Shown: positions 9,904-21,400 of the stretch, piece after piece
Layout of the letters: each line of letters begins with the position of its first letter
Position numbering within the stretch: position 1 is the first letter of the stretch
From: Leishmania donovani
Lineage: Eukaryota > Euglenozoa > Kinetoplastea > Trypanosomatida > Trypanosomatidae
Assembly (NCBI RefSeq): GCF_000227135.1
Contig: NC_018262.1
Coordinates: forward strand, 795,086 to 859,085
Length of the DNA stretch: 64,000 nucleotides
Reading direction: 5' to 3'
The notes under the pieces: generated by a model
Databases searched by the model: none
Seen by the model: only the letters and a program-made list of their open reading frames with translations
Told to the model about the DNA's origin: nothing
Translations under genes and position numbers: made by a program

Positions 9904-12900
9904 ATGCCATCGTGCGTCTTTACCCGCACCCAGGTGCTGGAAAGCCTCTCCGACGAAGTTGCTCGTCAGGAGGCGGAGTCGATTCCAGAGTTCATCTACT
10001 TTTTTCTGCGGGATGTCTTCCTCGCCGTTGACGAGGACGGCGACGGCTACGTGACGGGCGATGCTGTATCACGCCTGTTCCCGGCCCTTGCGCCTGTGAG
10101 GGCAACAAAGGATGCTGCCTCGTGCTCTGCAGCCTCCAGCCTCATGACGCCGACGGTGCATCCGACGTGGTGGAGTCCGACGTCGTATGTCGCCCCCACG
10201 CGGTGCGCCGCCGCTGCCCAGCAGCGCCTTTTGGACTTGTGCGGTTTCATGCAGACGTACTGGCCGATGGTGAGCGATAAGATGGCACACTTCGTGGGTG
10301 ACACATGGAGTCAGCATAGCAGCGACAACCTCAGTGGCTCTCGAAGACAATGCGCATCGGTGGTTCACCAGCCCATCCTCACTCCCTCTCCGTCTCGCGA
10401 CGTCTCGGCGTCGCCGCTGCGGGCACAACCGACCAGCCCTCCCGCTTCTTTCGTTACTGGCGGCCGCTTAGCCCCGTCGCCTGTTTGTGGGTCGGGCCCA
10501 CTGACGGAGAGAGAGACGGTTTCCCCGGAGCAGCACCGCCTCTACCGTGAGGCTGTTCGGTGTCTGTGGACGAGCGGCTGCCCGCTGTTACCACATGCCT
10601 TCACTCCCCCTGCGCCGTCTGTACCATGTCCAATGCTGCTGCCTTGTCCGCAGCGCCTTCTGACGGAGAGCGACATGGAGGAGCTGCTGGTGGCCTTTTC
10701 CTACCTGGACAGAAACCAGAGCGGGTTCGTGGGCGTGGCGGACGTGGCCGCTGCACTGCAGTCGCTCCTTTGCAGAGCCGCGCGCGCTGGCCAGGGCATT
10801 GTCTCTATTGACACACCAGCAGAGGTGAGTGACGAGGTTCTGCAGCTTGCAAATGCGATGCTGCGCGTGGCCTTGTCCTTGACCACCACAACAGGCGAAG
10901 CTGCTGCCACACAGGGTGTGCCTGCCTCTTCCGCACCTTCTTCCTCTAGCGGCCCTCCGGCTGTGCCCTCGTCGTCCCGAAGCGGTCCCTGCGTGAGCTG
11001 GACGGCGTTCGCGCGTTCGTTCCAGTGCGACACGGGCGCCTTTCCAGCAGAACTCATCGCGTGGTGCGCAACGTGCGCTCGCGCAAGCCGCGAGCTGCCC
11101 GCACGCGCGCTGGCCACTGCGCCGCAGTGGATGTCTCCGGTGGAGTGCGCCTACGTTCAGCAGCTGCTCGCCTCGTACGCCGACCTCCTGTGCGCTGAGA
11201 AGGGCAGTGCCTCTCCTCGCCCGTCGTCCACTGCGACAGAGAAGACAGAACCGGCGCCAGCGGCTGCGCTCTGCCCGCGCCTCTCTGTGAACACCCACTT
11301 CGCAAGGAAGCCGCCGCAAAGCTGCGGGTCGGCGGGCGCCTGCGGCGATCGTCGGTACGGCCGATATTTGTGCCAGACGCATGCGACTGCGGTCGCATTG
11401 CAGCAGTGGTGCCAACGCGCGAACGCACAAGCGAAGCATTTGGCAGAGAGCGACATGAACACTCTACCGCTGGCTCTGCTGGAGGCGAGCCTTCGACGAG
11501 ATCTACAGGCATTCCTGTTTCCTAAGGCATTCGAGTTCTCTGCCGCGGCAGGGGCGGGACTGGCGGAGGTGTTGGAACACCATGTGCAGGCCGTGTGCGC
11601 GCTCGCACAAGGTGCAGCCCTTCTCCCTGCTCTCTGTCATTCCCCGAACGCGAGGATGGAAGGCGAAGCGTCGCCACTTCGGGGTCTCGCCGGGCATTAT
11701 GGGGAGTCGGTGCACGTGGACCTGGACAAGTTAGTCGACGTCATCACCGCGGATCCGCGGTACTTACAGCTGGAGGTACTGGTGCCTTTGGAGTCACGGC
11801 TGGCCGCCGTCGTGGACGCTGCTCGGCACCATCCGCGGCGCCTCGTTGAGAAGGCCGTAGGGCTTATTTCTGTGTTTGTGCATGGCGCACGACTGAACGG
11901 CGGCTCAGAGCTGGCGGACGTGCTGGAGCTGCGGCGTGCGCTGTCCACGGTTTCCCCTTCGCTGGCGCGGCTCATCACCGGGGCCACCAGCTTCTGCGAG
12001 GGCCGACTGCGCTTGGAGGAGTGCATGGTCACGATCTCTACCCACGTCCTATCGGTGCCGCCGCCTTTGCCCGTGCCCGTTTTCCCAGCCTTTGCAGGCG
12101 GTGTTCTTCCAAGCGCGCCAGTGACCACGCACGACGACGCGGCGATTGCTTTGCGCGATCATCCTTGCTACGCAATGCTGCAGGACACGCGCTTGCTGAA
12201 GGCATCGCATGGCTGGCTGCGCTACGCGTGCCGACGGATGCCACCCCGCGAGCAGCGCACTGTCATTGATGCGCTAAGGCTCAGTTGCGGTAGCAGCAGC
12301 CGAGGAGGGAGCTTATTCGAAGCCGCCGCTGGCGGCTTCGGTGCAATCCTCGATACGAGGCTCGACAACAGGAAGCAGCAACGCTCTCTTTCCGCGTGCG
12401 ACGTGTACAGCGCGATGCTGCCACGGGTCAGGGCAAGCTGCTGGGTATGCAGAATGGACCCTGTCGTGGCGGCGCACGCCACCCTGGTCCTGATCGCTGC
12501 CAGCGGCAGCGCCGACACCGCCGCTCTGACGGAGGAGTCTGTGTGGTGGGCGGGTGTTTACACCTTGCTGGGGCAGTGGGTCCACGCCCAGCATATCGGT
12601 CGCTGTCTTTTAGAGAGCACTGATGCATGGGCTATGAATGCCATCACATGTACTGCTGCGGAGCTGGGACTCTCGTGCTGCCGAGCTGTGAGTCAGGTAC
12701 TTAGTCACCTACCCGTCGCATCATCAACCGCGTCGCGCGTGGTGGTGGTTGAGGAGGAGGAGCTGACGCAGTCTCTGACTCGTGTCGTCGAGTCCCTCTC
12801 TCTGTGGGCGACTCCGCCGTCGGCGAATCCAGAATGGCAGTCGTCTTCCGCCGCGGCGTGTGCGCGGCTTGTCGACACGCTCGTTGGATCGTGTCCTCGC

Positions 12901-14166
12901 CGCGAGTCAACGCTAGTGGATGTCTCCGCGCTGCTTCGGCGGTGGCTGGAGGCGTACCCTTTGCCACTTCCAGTCACGCATCTGTCGCTGTGCTGCGCGG
13001 TCGAGGAGGTCGGGTCTGTGTACTACACGCTAAAGCGGCTCGCCGCCTCAGAGGAGACTCAGCGTCGACGAAGCGAGACGCCGACAGGCGGGGCTGCGGC
13101 GCCGACCCGCGCCGTCAGCGAGGGACGCGCAACCGCAACTGCAGCGAGCAGACAAGCCTCATCTGCACCCGTCGTGACCGGCATCAGCCCGGTGTGCTTG
13201 TCGGAGCTTCTGGAGAACGAGGACCTTCTCCTCGCTCTGTATGCCGTCAGCCCGCCAGAGGCAGTCGGTGTATGGGGCGGTGCACTGCGCCGTCTCGGCG
13301 CCCTGCTTCGCCCGGTGTTGCTAAGCTCAACGGGCGTACGAGTGTCGCTGGACAAGCTCAGTGCGCGGTCGTCGGAGAGTGGAGGCGCTGTGGCGACGGC
13401 GGTGCCCAGCTCGACATATTTTCCCCGACCTTCGATGGCCACTTTGCACCGAAACGGCGGCCAAAGTTCCTTGGCAGACACGCTTCTGTCCATGGCTGTG
13501 CCTGCGTCTCTGCAGCACGCCATGGCTCAGCTCTTCGCCCGCGTCGACGTCGAGGGCACAGGCGCGGTGACCGAGGATCAGCTGCGCAGTCACCGATCGC
13601 GGGTGCCGGCCTCTGCCCGATACGGATGGCACCGCTTTGTGACCGCTTTGTGCAGCAGCACTGCCATGACCTCATCGCCATCGTCGTCTTCTGGAACGGC
13701 GCCGTGCTCCTTGATCTCTGGCGGTCTGTCAGCCGGAGTGCTTCGGTCGCATCGGTGGAGCCGTCGACGCCGTGCCGCTGTAGCGACTCTGAGCTGCGCT
13801 GGCGAGGCTCAGCCGCAGGCAGAGCAGATCTCATGCTCGTCTGTCGCCACGCAGCACACGGATGACGACGTGGCCACCACCTATAGCCTCGGAGATATGC
13901 TGATGCGCATGGCGGAGCTGCGTGTCTGCGTTCAAGCGCAGCTCTTGGAAGAGAGCAGCACGCGGGCAAAGGCAGAGGCTGGCGTTTTTGTGGCCCGAAA
14001 AACGGGCCTTGCACTGACCAGGGCTATCACGGATGCTGACTCGCCCTTGTCGACGGCCGCTGGTCAGAAAGCGGCGGCCTCTTCGCCACCGACGGCGGGG
14101 ACGGCGCAATGGTGGGCAACGTACCTGGAGGAGCTCTGCCGAAGCTACTCTCCTCTGGCTCTGTAA
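9904..14166 (+). CDS. Large EF-hand protein, function unknown
   Basis: A 1,420-residue protein. Three EF-hand-like loops are visible. Loop 1 at 43-54 (starts DEDGDGYVTG) has Asp at positions 1, 3 and 5 but Ala at 12. Loop 2 at 269-280 (DRNQSGFVGVAD) is the most canonical, with Asp at 1 and 12. Loop 3 near 1215-1226 (DVEGTGAVTEDQ) is degenerate, ending in Gln. The rest is mostly helical with Ala/Ser-rich linkers and no catalytic motif I recognise; a Lys/Arg-rich patch (about 1278-1300) follows the third loop. A calcium-responsive scaffold is the cautious reading. I chose ATG 9904, right after the CA microsatellite; the frame stays open upstream to 9706, but that part encodes Thr-His repeats. 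Neighbours are NDUFA9 and the giant ankyrin protein. Confidence 0.82.
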   Translation: MPSCVFTRTQVLESLSDEVARQEAESIPEFIYFFLRDVFLAVDEDGDGYVTGDAVSRLFPALAPVRATKDAASCSAASSLMTPTVHPTWWSPTSYVAPTRCAAAAQQRLLDLCGFMQTYWPMVSDKMAHFVGDTWSQHSSDNLSGSRRQCASVVHQPILTPSPSRDVSASPLRAQPTSPPASFVTGGRLAPSPVCGSGPLTERETVSPEQHRLYREAVRCLWTSGCPLLPHAFTPPAPSVPCPMLLPCPQRLLTESDMEELLVAFSYLDRNQSGFVGVADVAAALQSLLCRAARAGQGIVSIDTPAEVSDEVLQLANAMLRVALSLTTTTGEAAATQGVPASSAPSSSSGPPAVPSSSRSGPCVSWTAFARSFQCDTGAFPAELIAWCATCARASRELPARALATAPQWMSPVECAYVQQLLASYADLLCAEKGSASPRPSSTATEKTEPAPAAALCPRLSVNTHFARKPPQSCGSAGACGDRRYGRYLCQTHATAVALQQWCQRANAQAKHLAESDMNTLPLALLEASLRRDLQAFLFPKAFEFSAAAGAGLAEVLEHHVQAVCALAQGAALLPALCHSPNARMEGEASPLRGLAGHYGESVHVDLDKLVDVITADPRYLQLEVLVPLESRLAAVVDAARHHPRRLVEKAVGLISVFVHGARLNGGSELADVLELRRALSTVSPSLARLITGATSFCEGRLRLEECMVTISTHVLSVPPPLPVPVFPAFAGGVLPSAPVTTHDDAAIALRDHPCYAMLQDTRLLKASHGWLRYACRRMPPREQRTVIDALRLSCGSSSRGGSLFEAAAGGFGAILDTRLDNRKQQRSLSACDVYSAMLPRVRASCWVCRMDPVVAAHATLVLIAASGSADTAALTEESVWWAGVYTLLGQWVHAQHIGRCLLESTDAWAMNAITCTAAELGLSCCRAVSQVLSHLPVASSTASRVVVVEEEELTQSLTRVVESLSLWATPPSANPEWQSSSAAACARLVDTLVGSCPRRESTLVDVSALLRRWLEAYPLPLPVTHLSLCCAVEEVGSVYYTLKRLAASEETQRRRSETPTGGAAAPTRAVSEGRATATAASRQASSAPVVTGISPVCLSELLENEDLLLALYAVSPPEAVGVWGGALRRLGALLRPVLLSSTGVRVSLDKLSARSSESGGAVATAVPSSTYFPRPSMATLHRNGGQSSLADTLLSMAVPASLQHAMAQLFARVDVEGTGAVTEDQLRSHRSRVPASARYGWHRFVTALCSSTAMTSSPSSSSGTAPCSLISGGLSAGVLRSHRWSRRRRAAVATLSCAGEAQPQAEQISCSSVATQHTDDDVATTYSLGDMLMRMAELRVCVQAQLLEESSTRAKAEAGVFVARKTGLALTRAITDADSPLSTAAGQKAAASSPPTAGTAQWWATYLEELCRSYSPLAL

Positions 14167-15484
14167 TGCTGCGTCGTGCGTAGGTCAACGGAGTCGCTTT
14201 AGTCAGCGGCAAGCAGCAGCTATCCACCCCCTTTCTATTTTCATTTCAAGCGTACCCTTGTCGTTTCTTCACCCTCCGTGCCTGTGCACACGCTGGTCAG
14301 CTGCCTCGCGCGCCGGAAGGGGGTCAAGGGTGAAGCTCAATCAGCAGGCAAGCGAGTGGCGGCTGCCGCTGATATAGGGTAGAAGCGGCTGAAGCTGTCG
14401 AGCGTCTCACCGCAAAGGCGCTCGCGATCGAAGTCTGCTTCTCTTTTTTGAAGGCTTGTCTCTCAATGGGGGCAGCTCTGTCCTGGTTGCTGTGGTGAGT
14501 TATATGCTGCGAGTCATCTTTGTCGCTGCCGAACTTCCCCCCCCTCACGCAGACACACATGCACACACACACACACAGTCGTCGTGCGGCAGCACCTGTG
14601 CCCTTGCACTTGCCGTGTAGCGTGCGCAGACTTGCGTGCTCTTTACAGGGAAGAGGTTGTGGGTTGGGGGGCGACTCGTTCTCCTCGTATGCAGCCCCTT
14701 CTTCAATCATGCTGTCTCGGGATTCTAGGGGCATGTGCACACGCGCGCGCTTATCTCTTGCCTTTCCCCCTTCCTTCCCTTTTTGTATGCTGATCTTTTT
14801 TTCCCTTTGTTGTTTCCGCGCCAGCGCACACTTGCACACTCATTACCGTCACTCCGCAGGGACCGTCGCTGAACTCCAGCACACACGAGATCACTGGAGC
14901 GCTGACGAAAAGCAACTCTGCCGCTCTTTCTTTTTCTGTCGTTTTTGGGAGAGGGAGGACACCGTGTATCGTATCAGGCGCTCTCTTCCCCCGCTCCACG
15001 TAGGCCCCTTCCCTCTCCTTCGCCTTGCGAGGCTCTCCCTCTCTGGGAATTTTGCTTTGTGTAGACCAGAGCGCAAGTGCCTCTTTCGATTCTTTTTGAC
15101 GCGGGTTGCCGCCGCGACCGGCCATCTCCCCTGGTGCCGCCACACTTCCACTCCACTTGCTGTCCCTGCTCGTGTTCTCTTTCCCATCTTCATATTCTGT
15201 GGTCGTTGTCCCCGATCCCCCTCCCTCCCTCCCCCCTCAATCGACGGGCCGGCAGAGCGGCGAACACACGTACACCTTCTTGCGTGTCTTTTGCATCTGC
15301 TCTAGATTGCGGTCAATCGTACCGCCGTTGCGGCGCCGCGCTTGTCCAAGCGGTGGCGCATGTCGGCTACCCCTCATGCTGTCTTGGTCCGCTCACAGCC
15401 TGCGCATACTGTCCACCACCACCGCCGCCGCGTGCTCAAAGCGTCGTGGTGGTGTGAGGAAGCGCAAGGTGCGTTGCGAAACGC
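14167..15484. other. Intergenic region, no gene seen
   Basis: About 1.3 kb of spacer, pyrimidine-rich between 14750 and 15240, with a CA tract near 14558-14577. CT-rich stretches followed by CAG are possible trans-splice acceptors for the ankyrin gene. No coding-quality frame. Confidence 0.65.
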
Positions 15485-18400
15485 ATGTCTGCAGCGCATC
15501 AAGTATCTAGCTTTTTAGAACTCCCAACAAAGAAGGACACCGGCGCGGCACTTGTAGCGATGGAGGCACCGTCCGACTTCACGCCGGCCCGCGCACCTAT
15601 TCTGTGCCTGGTTTGTACCGCCACCGCGTGTGGCAGCCAGCTCATTGCGACCATCAATGTTACTCTAGACACCACATTGGCTGAGGTGCGGTCAGTGCTG
15701 GTCTCGCTGGCGACGGGAGGCGACGGGGGGCCGGCGGCGGTGAAGCAGCCGCCTACAAACGTCTCTGCCCAGCAGGCACATACGATTGTCTCCTCCCCAC
15801 TGCACCCGTTCAACTTCACGGAGACGTTCAGCTTTGTGCACTGCGGCGGCTGCCGCGCCTACGCACGTGCCAAGGAGGCGTCGCTCGATCTAGAAGATGT
15901 GCTGCCGCGCTACCCGCGGCTTGGTGTTCCGCCGGCGAGCCTGTCGGCAAGGGAAGGACTATCTTCAAGCACCGCGGTGCTCGGCACTGCGACGTCAGGG
16001 AGCAGGCGGCGTGTGTGCATGAGCAGCTGCACGCGGTGGCTTCCCGACGCGGCCCCGCCGCTGGCGGTGGTGGCACACCCGCGCCGGCAAAAGGGGTGCC
16101 GATCACATCGGCGTCACCAGCGTGTTTCTCACAAGGCGGAGGAGAAAGGCACATCCGTGCTGGACGCATCTCGCATGCCGCGGCAGAAGCGCTATGCTCT
16201 GGCGGCCCTCTTTGTCACCCCAGGCGACCGTGCTGAGGGCGGGCTCCGTGCAGAGCGCGTGGTGGCCGAGCGGCTCCAGCTGCAACTTCCTGACCCGCTG
16301 CGCGGCTCAGGGGCTGCCGTCAGCGGCCCAGGACTCTTTTCACCCGCCACGCTCGCCGCCAGCTATGGACGGCCGTTCCGCGTCGAGGCGTGGTGCTCTG
16401 GCGTGACCCGGTGGAACGGCAATACAGAAGACCTTCTCGGTCGCACGCTTCTGCACGAGGCGGCGCAGGTGGGGAACGAGGCCGCGGTCCACTTCCTGGT
16501 GTCGCAGCCGTACGTCGCCGTGGACGCGGCCGAGCGACAGTCGGGATGCACCGCGCTGCAACTCGCTGTTCTGGGGAATCACGTGGGTGTTGTAAAGGTG
16601 CTGCTCGAGGAAGGCGGCGCCAACCCGCTCATTTCCAACCGCGCTGGCGACACCCCACTCCACATCGCGCTGGAGCGCCGCCGCGCGGCGCTGGTGGGGC
16701 TGCTGTGCGCTCGTCTGCGCGCGCTTCAGGTGCCGCCCGCGGCGCTGCAGGAGGAGTCTATGCGCAACAGAATCGGCTATACCCCAGTGGAGCTGTTTCA
16801 CCTGTACTCGCCCTCCCTTGGCGACCTTTGCCGCGATGGGGCGAGCTTGCTGGCTGTGAAGTCGCTGGTGCATCACTACTTCTTCTCTCCCGACGAGGTG
16901 ACGACGCGTGATGCGTTTTCTGGCCAAAGCGTCCTGCACGCAGCCGTTGCGGGCTCTGGCTTGGATGTTGTGCGGTACGTCGCTGAGGACCTGGGCCTTG
17001 CCGCACGTCTCTCGGTGCCTGGCGGTCCATACGCAGAACTCTTGTGCGATTACCGGCGGCAGACACCGCTGCACGTGGCTGCCACCACCGGTGAGCCGGC
17101 GTGCGTGCAGTACCTCCTCCACAACCTGCCAGCTTCGTGCCTGACGCAGCCAGACGTGAACGGCAGCACCCCTCTCCTGGCGGCGATGAAGGCGCGGCGA
17201 TGGCGTGTGGTGGAGCTGCTGCTGGCGCAGTGTCCTCCTGGAACCCTTGCAGCCGCCGTGCAGGACCGAAACGGGTTCTCCGCGCTGCACTTTGCCTGTA
17301 GTCTTGGGATGACCCGCGTGGCAGCCATCCTTTTGCAGCACCACAGCGCCGTTGCAGCGCAGCGCTCCGTTGCCGCAAGACTGTCCTCGTCTTCCTCCTC
17401 TACGTCCTCTATGACTGCTGATGTGCAGTGGGGGCCTCACTGGGAGAACATTGCCCTCGTGCGGCACAGTGCCCTGCGCGGCCGGCTGCGCAAGCTCGAG
17501 GAGCGCGAAATCAGGCGCCAGGCTCAGCGGCAGCAGCGGAGCGCCGTTGCAAGCGGTTCCTTGACAAGCCACAGCGGATGCAGCTACTGCTCACTCGCCG
17601 AGGACGCCGACCCAGTGGCGGCTGTCAAGGCTGCTCGGCAGTACCCATACGGTGGCGCGCGGCGCGGCTACACACCACTGCGATGCGCCCTTCTCTACGC
17701 CGTGAGCAGAGGCAACGGCCCAGCCCCCGTGCCGGTCGACCTCATCCGACTTCTATGCGAGTACGGCGCGCTGACGGCCGAGACGGCAGATGACACCCGA
17801 GACCTTCTCTTCTACCTTCTCACCCACCGCTCTGATGCTGCTGCAGAGCCACTCTTGGCCTGGGTCACGGAGCGCTGTGCTGCCGCAGTCGAGGTGCTGC
17901 GGCGTGACAACATCCTCCTGTGCCGCTTCTGCGCCCTAGGTGACGCCATAGGCGTGCGCTGGTGCGTCGAGAAGCAGCTGTGCGATGTGCAGGCCACAGC
18001 TGTGAATCCGCTCGTGGCCTGCGCTGCTGCTGGTGATGCAGCCGCCGCGACTTTTCTCATTAAGTGCGCCGGCGCAGACGTGAACGCCATTGCGGGTCAT
18101 GAGTCTGCCCTCGCAGTGGCGCTGCGGGAAGGCCACGAAGGGGTGGCACAGGTCCTCATCTTCAGCCGGGCAGCTCTTTCTTCTCGGGATGGCTCGTGGA
18201 CTGCGCTTCAGCAGGCGACGAGCTCCAACTTGGAGAGCGTGGTTCGCGGTCTTCTGGGATCTCGCGCTATCGACCCATTCCACGTCTCACGCGTCCTTCT
18301 TCGCACGTTGCAAGGGCTCGTGTACGAAGGCATGTCGCGTAGGCGCGAGAGGTCTCGCTTGGCATCATACCTGGCTCGTGCCTGTGACCCACTGGCCTCC

Positions 18401-21400
18401 GAGGTGCACCCGACAGAGCTGTTGCACTTGTCCGCTGCGGTGGGGTGCTTTGATGCCACGGTCGCCCTGGCGGAGCACCTACAGGCACTGCCAAAGACGG
18501 TATGGGCGGAGCTGCTGGCAACAGCGCCGCCACCACCGCCTCGCCCAACGACGCTGATTGAGCCCACCTTGGTGCCTCTCACCATCAAAGCCCCGCGACT
18601 GCTGCCGAACCGTCTGACCGGCCGAGGTGGCCTCTATCGCCCACCAAAGCCGTTTCACCGGCTTGTCGTGCCCACTGTCCGGCGGGCCACCGTCGTGACG
18701 CTGCTGCATCGCGTGAAAGTGCGCGACGTGTACAGCTACGCCGTGGAGGCAGGCCAGATCGACCTGGTGCGCTCGCTGCGGTACGGCCTCCACCTGCCGC
18801 CGTGGCCGTTGCGCGATGTTCGAGGGTGGACGGTGACGGACTACGCGATGGCGCACCACAGCCGCAGCAGGGCGTCTCTTGTGGCGCTCTTCGTCGCTGC
18901 CGGCATTGCGCCTGCAACGCGGCACGGGCGGCGCATGCTGCACTGCAGCGGAGATGGTGCGTTGGTGGCGGCAGTGCACTACGCACAGCAGCAGCGCTGG
19001 AAGACAGCGGCAGCTTCGCAGTGTGTGGCCAAAACCGCGAGTGACGCTGGGGCAGAGGCGCGTCACACCGGCGAGCAAGCTGCCATGGCAGCGCTGGAGC
19101 TGGTCGCTGACACCCTCTTCTGCCTTGTCAACGCTTCCGCAGAAAAGCAGGCCAGTGATGGAGGAACTGCAATCGTGCGCTGCGTCTTGGACGCCTTTCT
19201 GCAGACCCGTCACCTGAGTGACTTCCACCACGTGCCGTGTGCGTGGCTCAGCCGTGTCGTGGTGGCCTGCGCTGCGGCGGGGCGGTTGGATGTGCTGCGA
19301 CTGCTCAAGGAGCACTACAGTGTAGACCTAGCACAAGACTGGTTCAGTGGCGCTTCGGGGCCGCCGCTGAGTGCGTCTGGCACGCAACCGACACCGCTTC
19401 TCATGGCAGTGCACCAGCGTCACAGCGACATTGTGATGTACCTCCTCAAGGCCGGATGTGCCGTGCACGAGCGCAGCTGCCCCACCGCTGCCATGGCCGC
19501 GCACGTTCGGCTACGGAACATACACGCCTCGCTAATCAGTCCACTTTGCTTGGCGGCGTGGAAGCGCGACTATGTGCTGCTGCGCCTGTTGCTGGCGGCT
19601 TCGCCACCGCTCCGGCCGGAGGATACGGAGGAGGAGGCCGGCCGCAGCGTTGGCGATGTATTGCGTGGACTGGTGATGAGTGCGCCTCCTGGCATGCAAA
19701 GTGAGGCAGAGGCGGCGCTGGCCGACTGCGTGCGCGCACTCGCCACGGCTGGCCACCCGCTGCGGTTCGCCGGCACGGTGCGCGTCGCTGCAGCGAAGGG
19801 ACTCGTGCAGGTGGCGCAGGCGCTCGTGGAGTGCTACGGCAGCGCCGCCCTTCTCGCCGACTTAGCTGTCTCGCTCGACGGCGGCGACGCGGAGGCGGAT
19901 GAGGATGCAGAGAACGTCACCGCGCCACGCGTTCGGGGACAGCTAACCGCTCTCGCCTACTTCGCCGCAGACGCGCGCCTCGTGCCAGCGCTTCGCTCTC
20001 TGTTGGTGGAGCGGATGGTGGATGACTATCAGCTGGAGTCATGGAGACTGACCACGCTGGCCGCTACGATGCAGGCGTTGTGCCGCAAGGGTGGCCGGCG
20101 TGGCGCGCGCGTGACGGCGGCGGCCGTGGACTATGCACTGTGGCGCGGCTGTGCTGACGGCGCTGTTGTGCTGCTGGCGCTCGGTCTTGTAGGGCGCGGT
20201 GTGGCGCCGGCGCCGCGTCCGCCGTGTGGTGCGGGTAGCGCTGCCACATGCGTCTCTGCGCGGGCGCTGTCCTTGTGTCTGCACCTCTTCAGCGTCCTTC
20301 GACTGTGGCACAAGCGGTGTGGTCAATACAAGTCCTACACAGTGCTCCACAGCGCCGCAGAACTTGGCTATGGGGACGCGGTGAGCGCTCTAACGGCGGA
20401 GATGATGGGGCTCCACCTCCCCGTTGTGGGCTCCGACGGCAGCGGGTCTGCACTCTCGTACTCGAACATCCGCGCCACGGTCACCGCGCCGTCACTCTAC
20501 GCCCTCGCCGCTACCCACCCGGATGGGTGGAGGTGGTTCCCGTACTTTGAGCGCGTGGAACTTGTACTCGACCCTCGAACTCTTTACATCGCGGCTCGCG
20601 ATATGTTTGCGCTGATCTTCAGCGGCTTTGGCGTGTCGCAGGCGGTGGACCGGGTGTGCCGTCGCGCGGCCCAGCACAAGCTCTTGGGCGACGTCTTCAG
20701 CGTCTTCGACAGCGCTGGAACTCCTGCGGCCACTAGTGCTAATCTGGGTGACATGCGCAACTCCGGTGCGCTGAAGTCGGTGGCGGATATCGGTGGCGCG
20801 CCGGCAGCAATGCGCGGGTGTGCAGTCTCGGCGTCGTTTGTGTTTCGCCAGCTGCAGCTGAGACCGGCGGCCTTTTTCTTGGCTGGGGGAACCTACGTGC
20901 TCACGAGCATGACGTCGCTGACGTGCGCCATCGCGGCCGGCAGCCTAGAGTGGGTGCAGTACATCGCCGTACAAGGACCTTCGTTGGTGTACCACCGCGC
21001 CACGGCGACCCGACTTACCACGGCAGCAGACAGGAGGGCGACCGCGAAGGAGCGCCACGCGCAGCTGCAGGCTGCAATGGCCGCTGGTAATCGACCCCGT
21101 TCATGGCACCCGCGGCAAGGATCAACGCGCCGTCCGCACCGCTGCGAGGCCTGCCTCGACGATGGGAGAAGTGCAAGTGCCGCGTCGGTGCACATTGCAG
21201 ATGACGTGTGTCGCATGGACGCGTTGACGCTGTGCATGGCGATGCTGGCAGAGGCGCACCTGCGTCGTCAAGGCTCCGCCATGGCACAGACGTACGAGGA
21301 TATACTGACCCACTTACTCTCCTGGCCCGGTGCCACTCCGCGCAAGGAGACGATCAACCTGCTTGCCATTGCAGCAGCTTCGCTGCGGAGGTGGCCACTT

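Noticed and set aside
12804..13865. 353-codon + strand frame inside the EF-hand gene
   Set aside because: It is a shadow in another frame of a GC-rich gene; the main frame carries the EF-hand motifs and better codon use.
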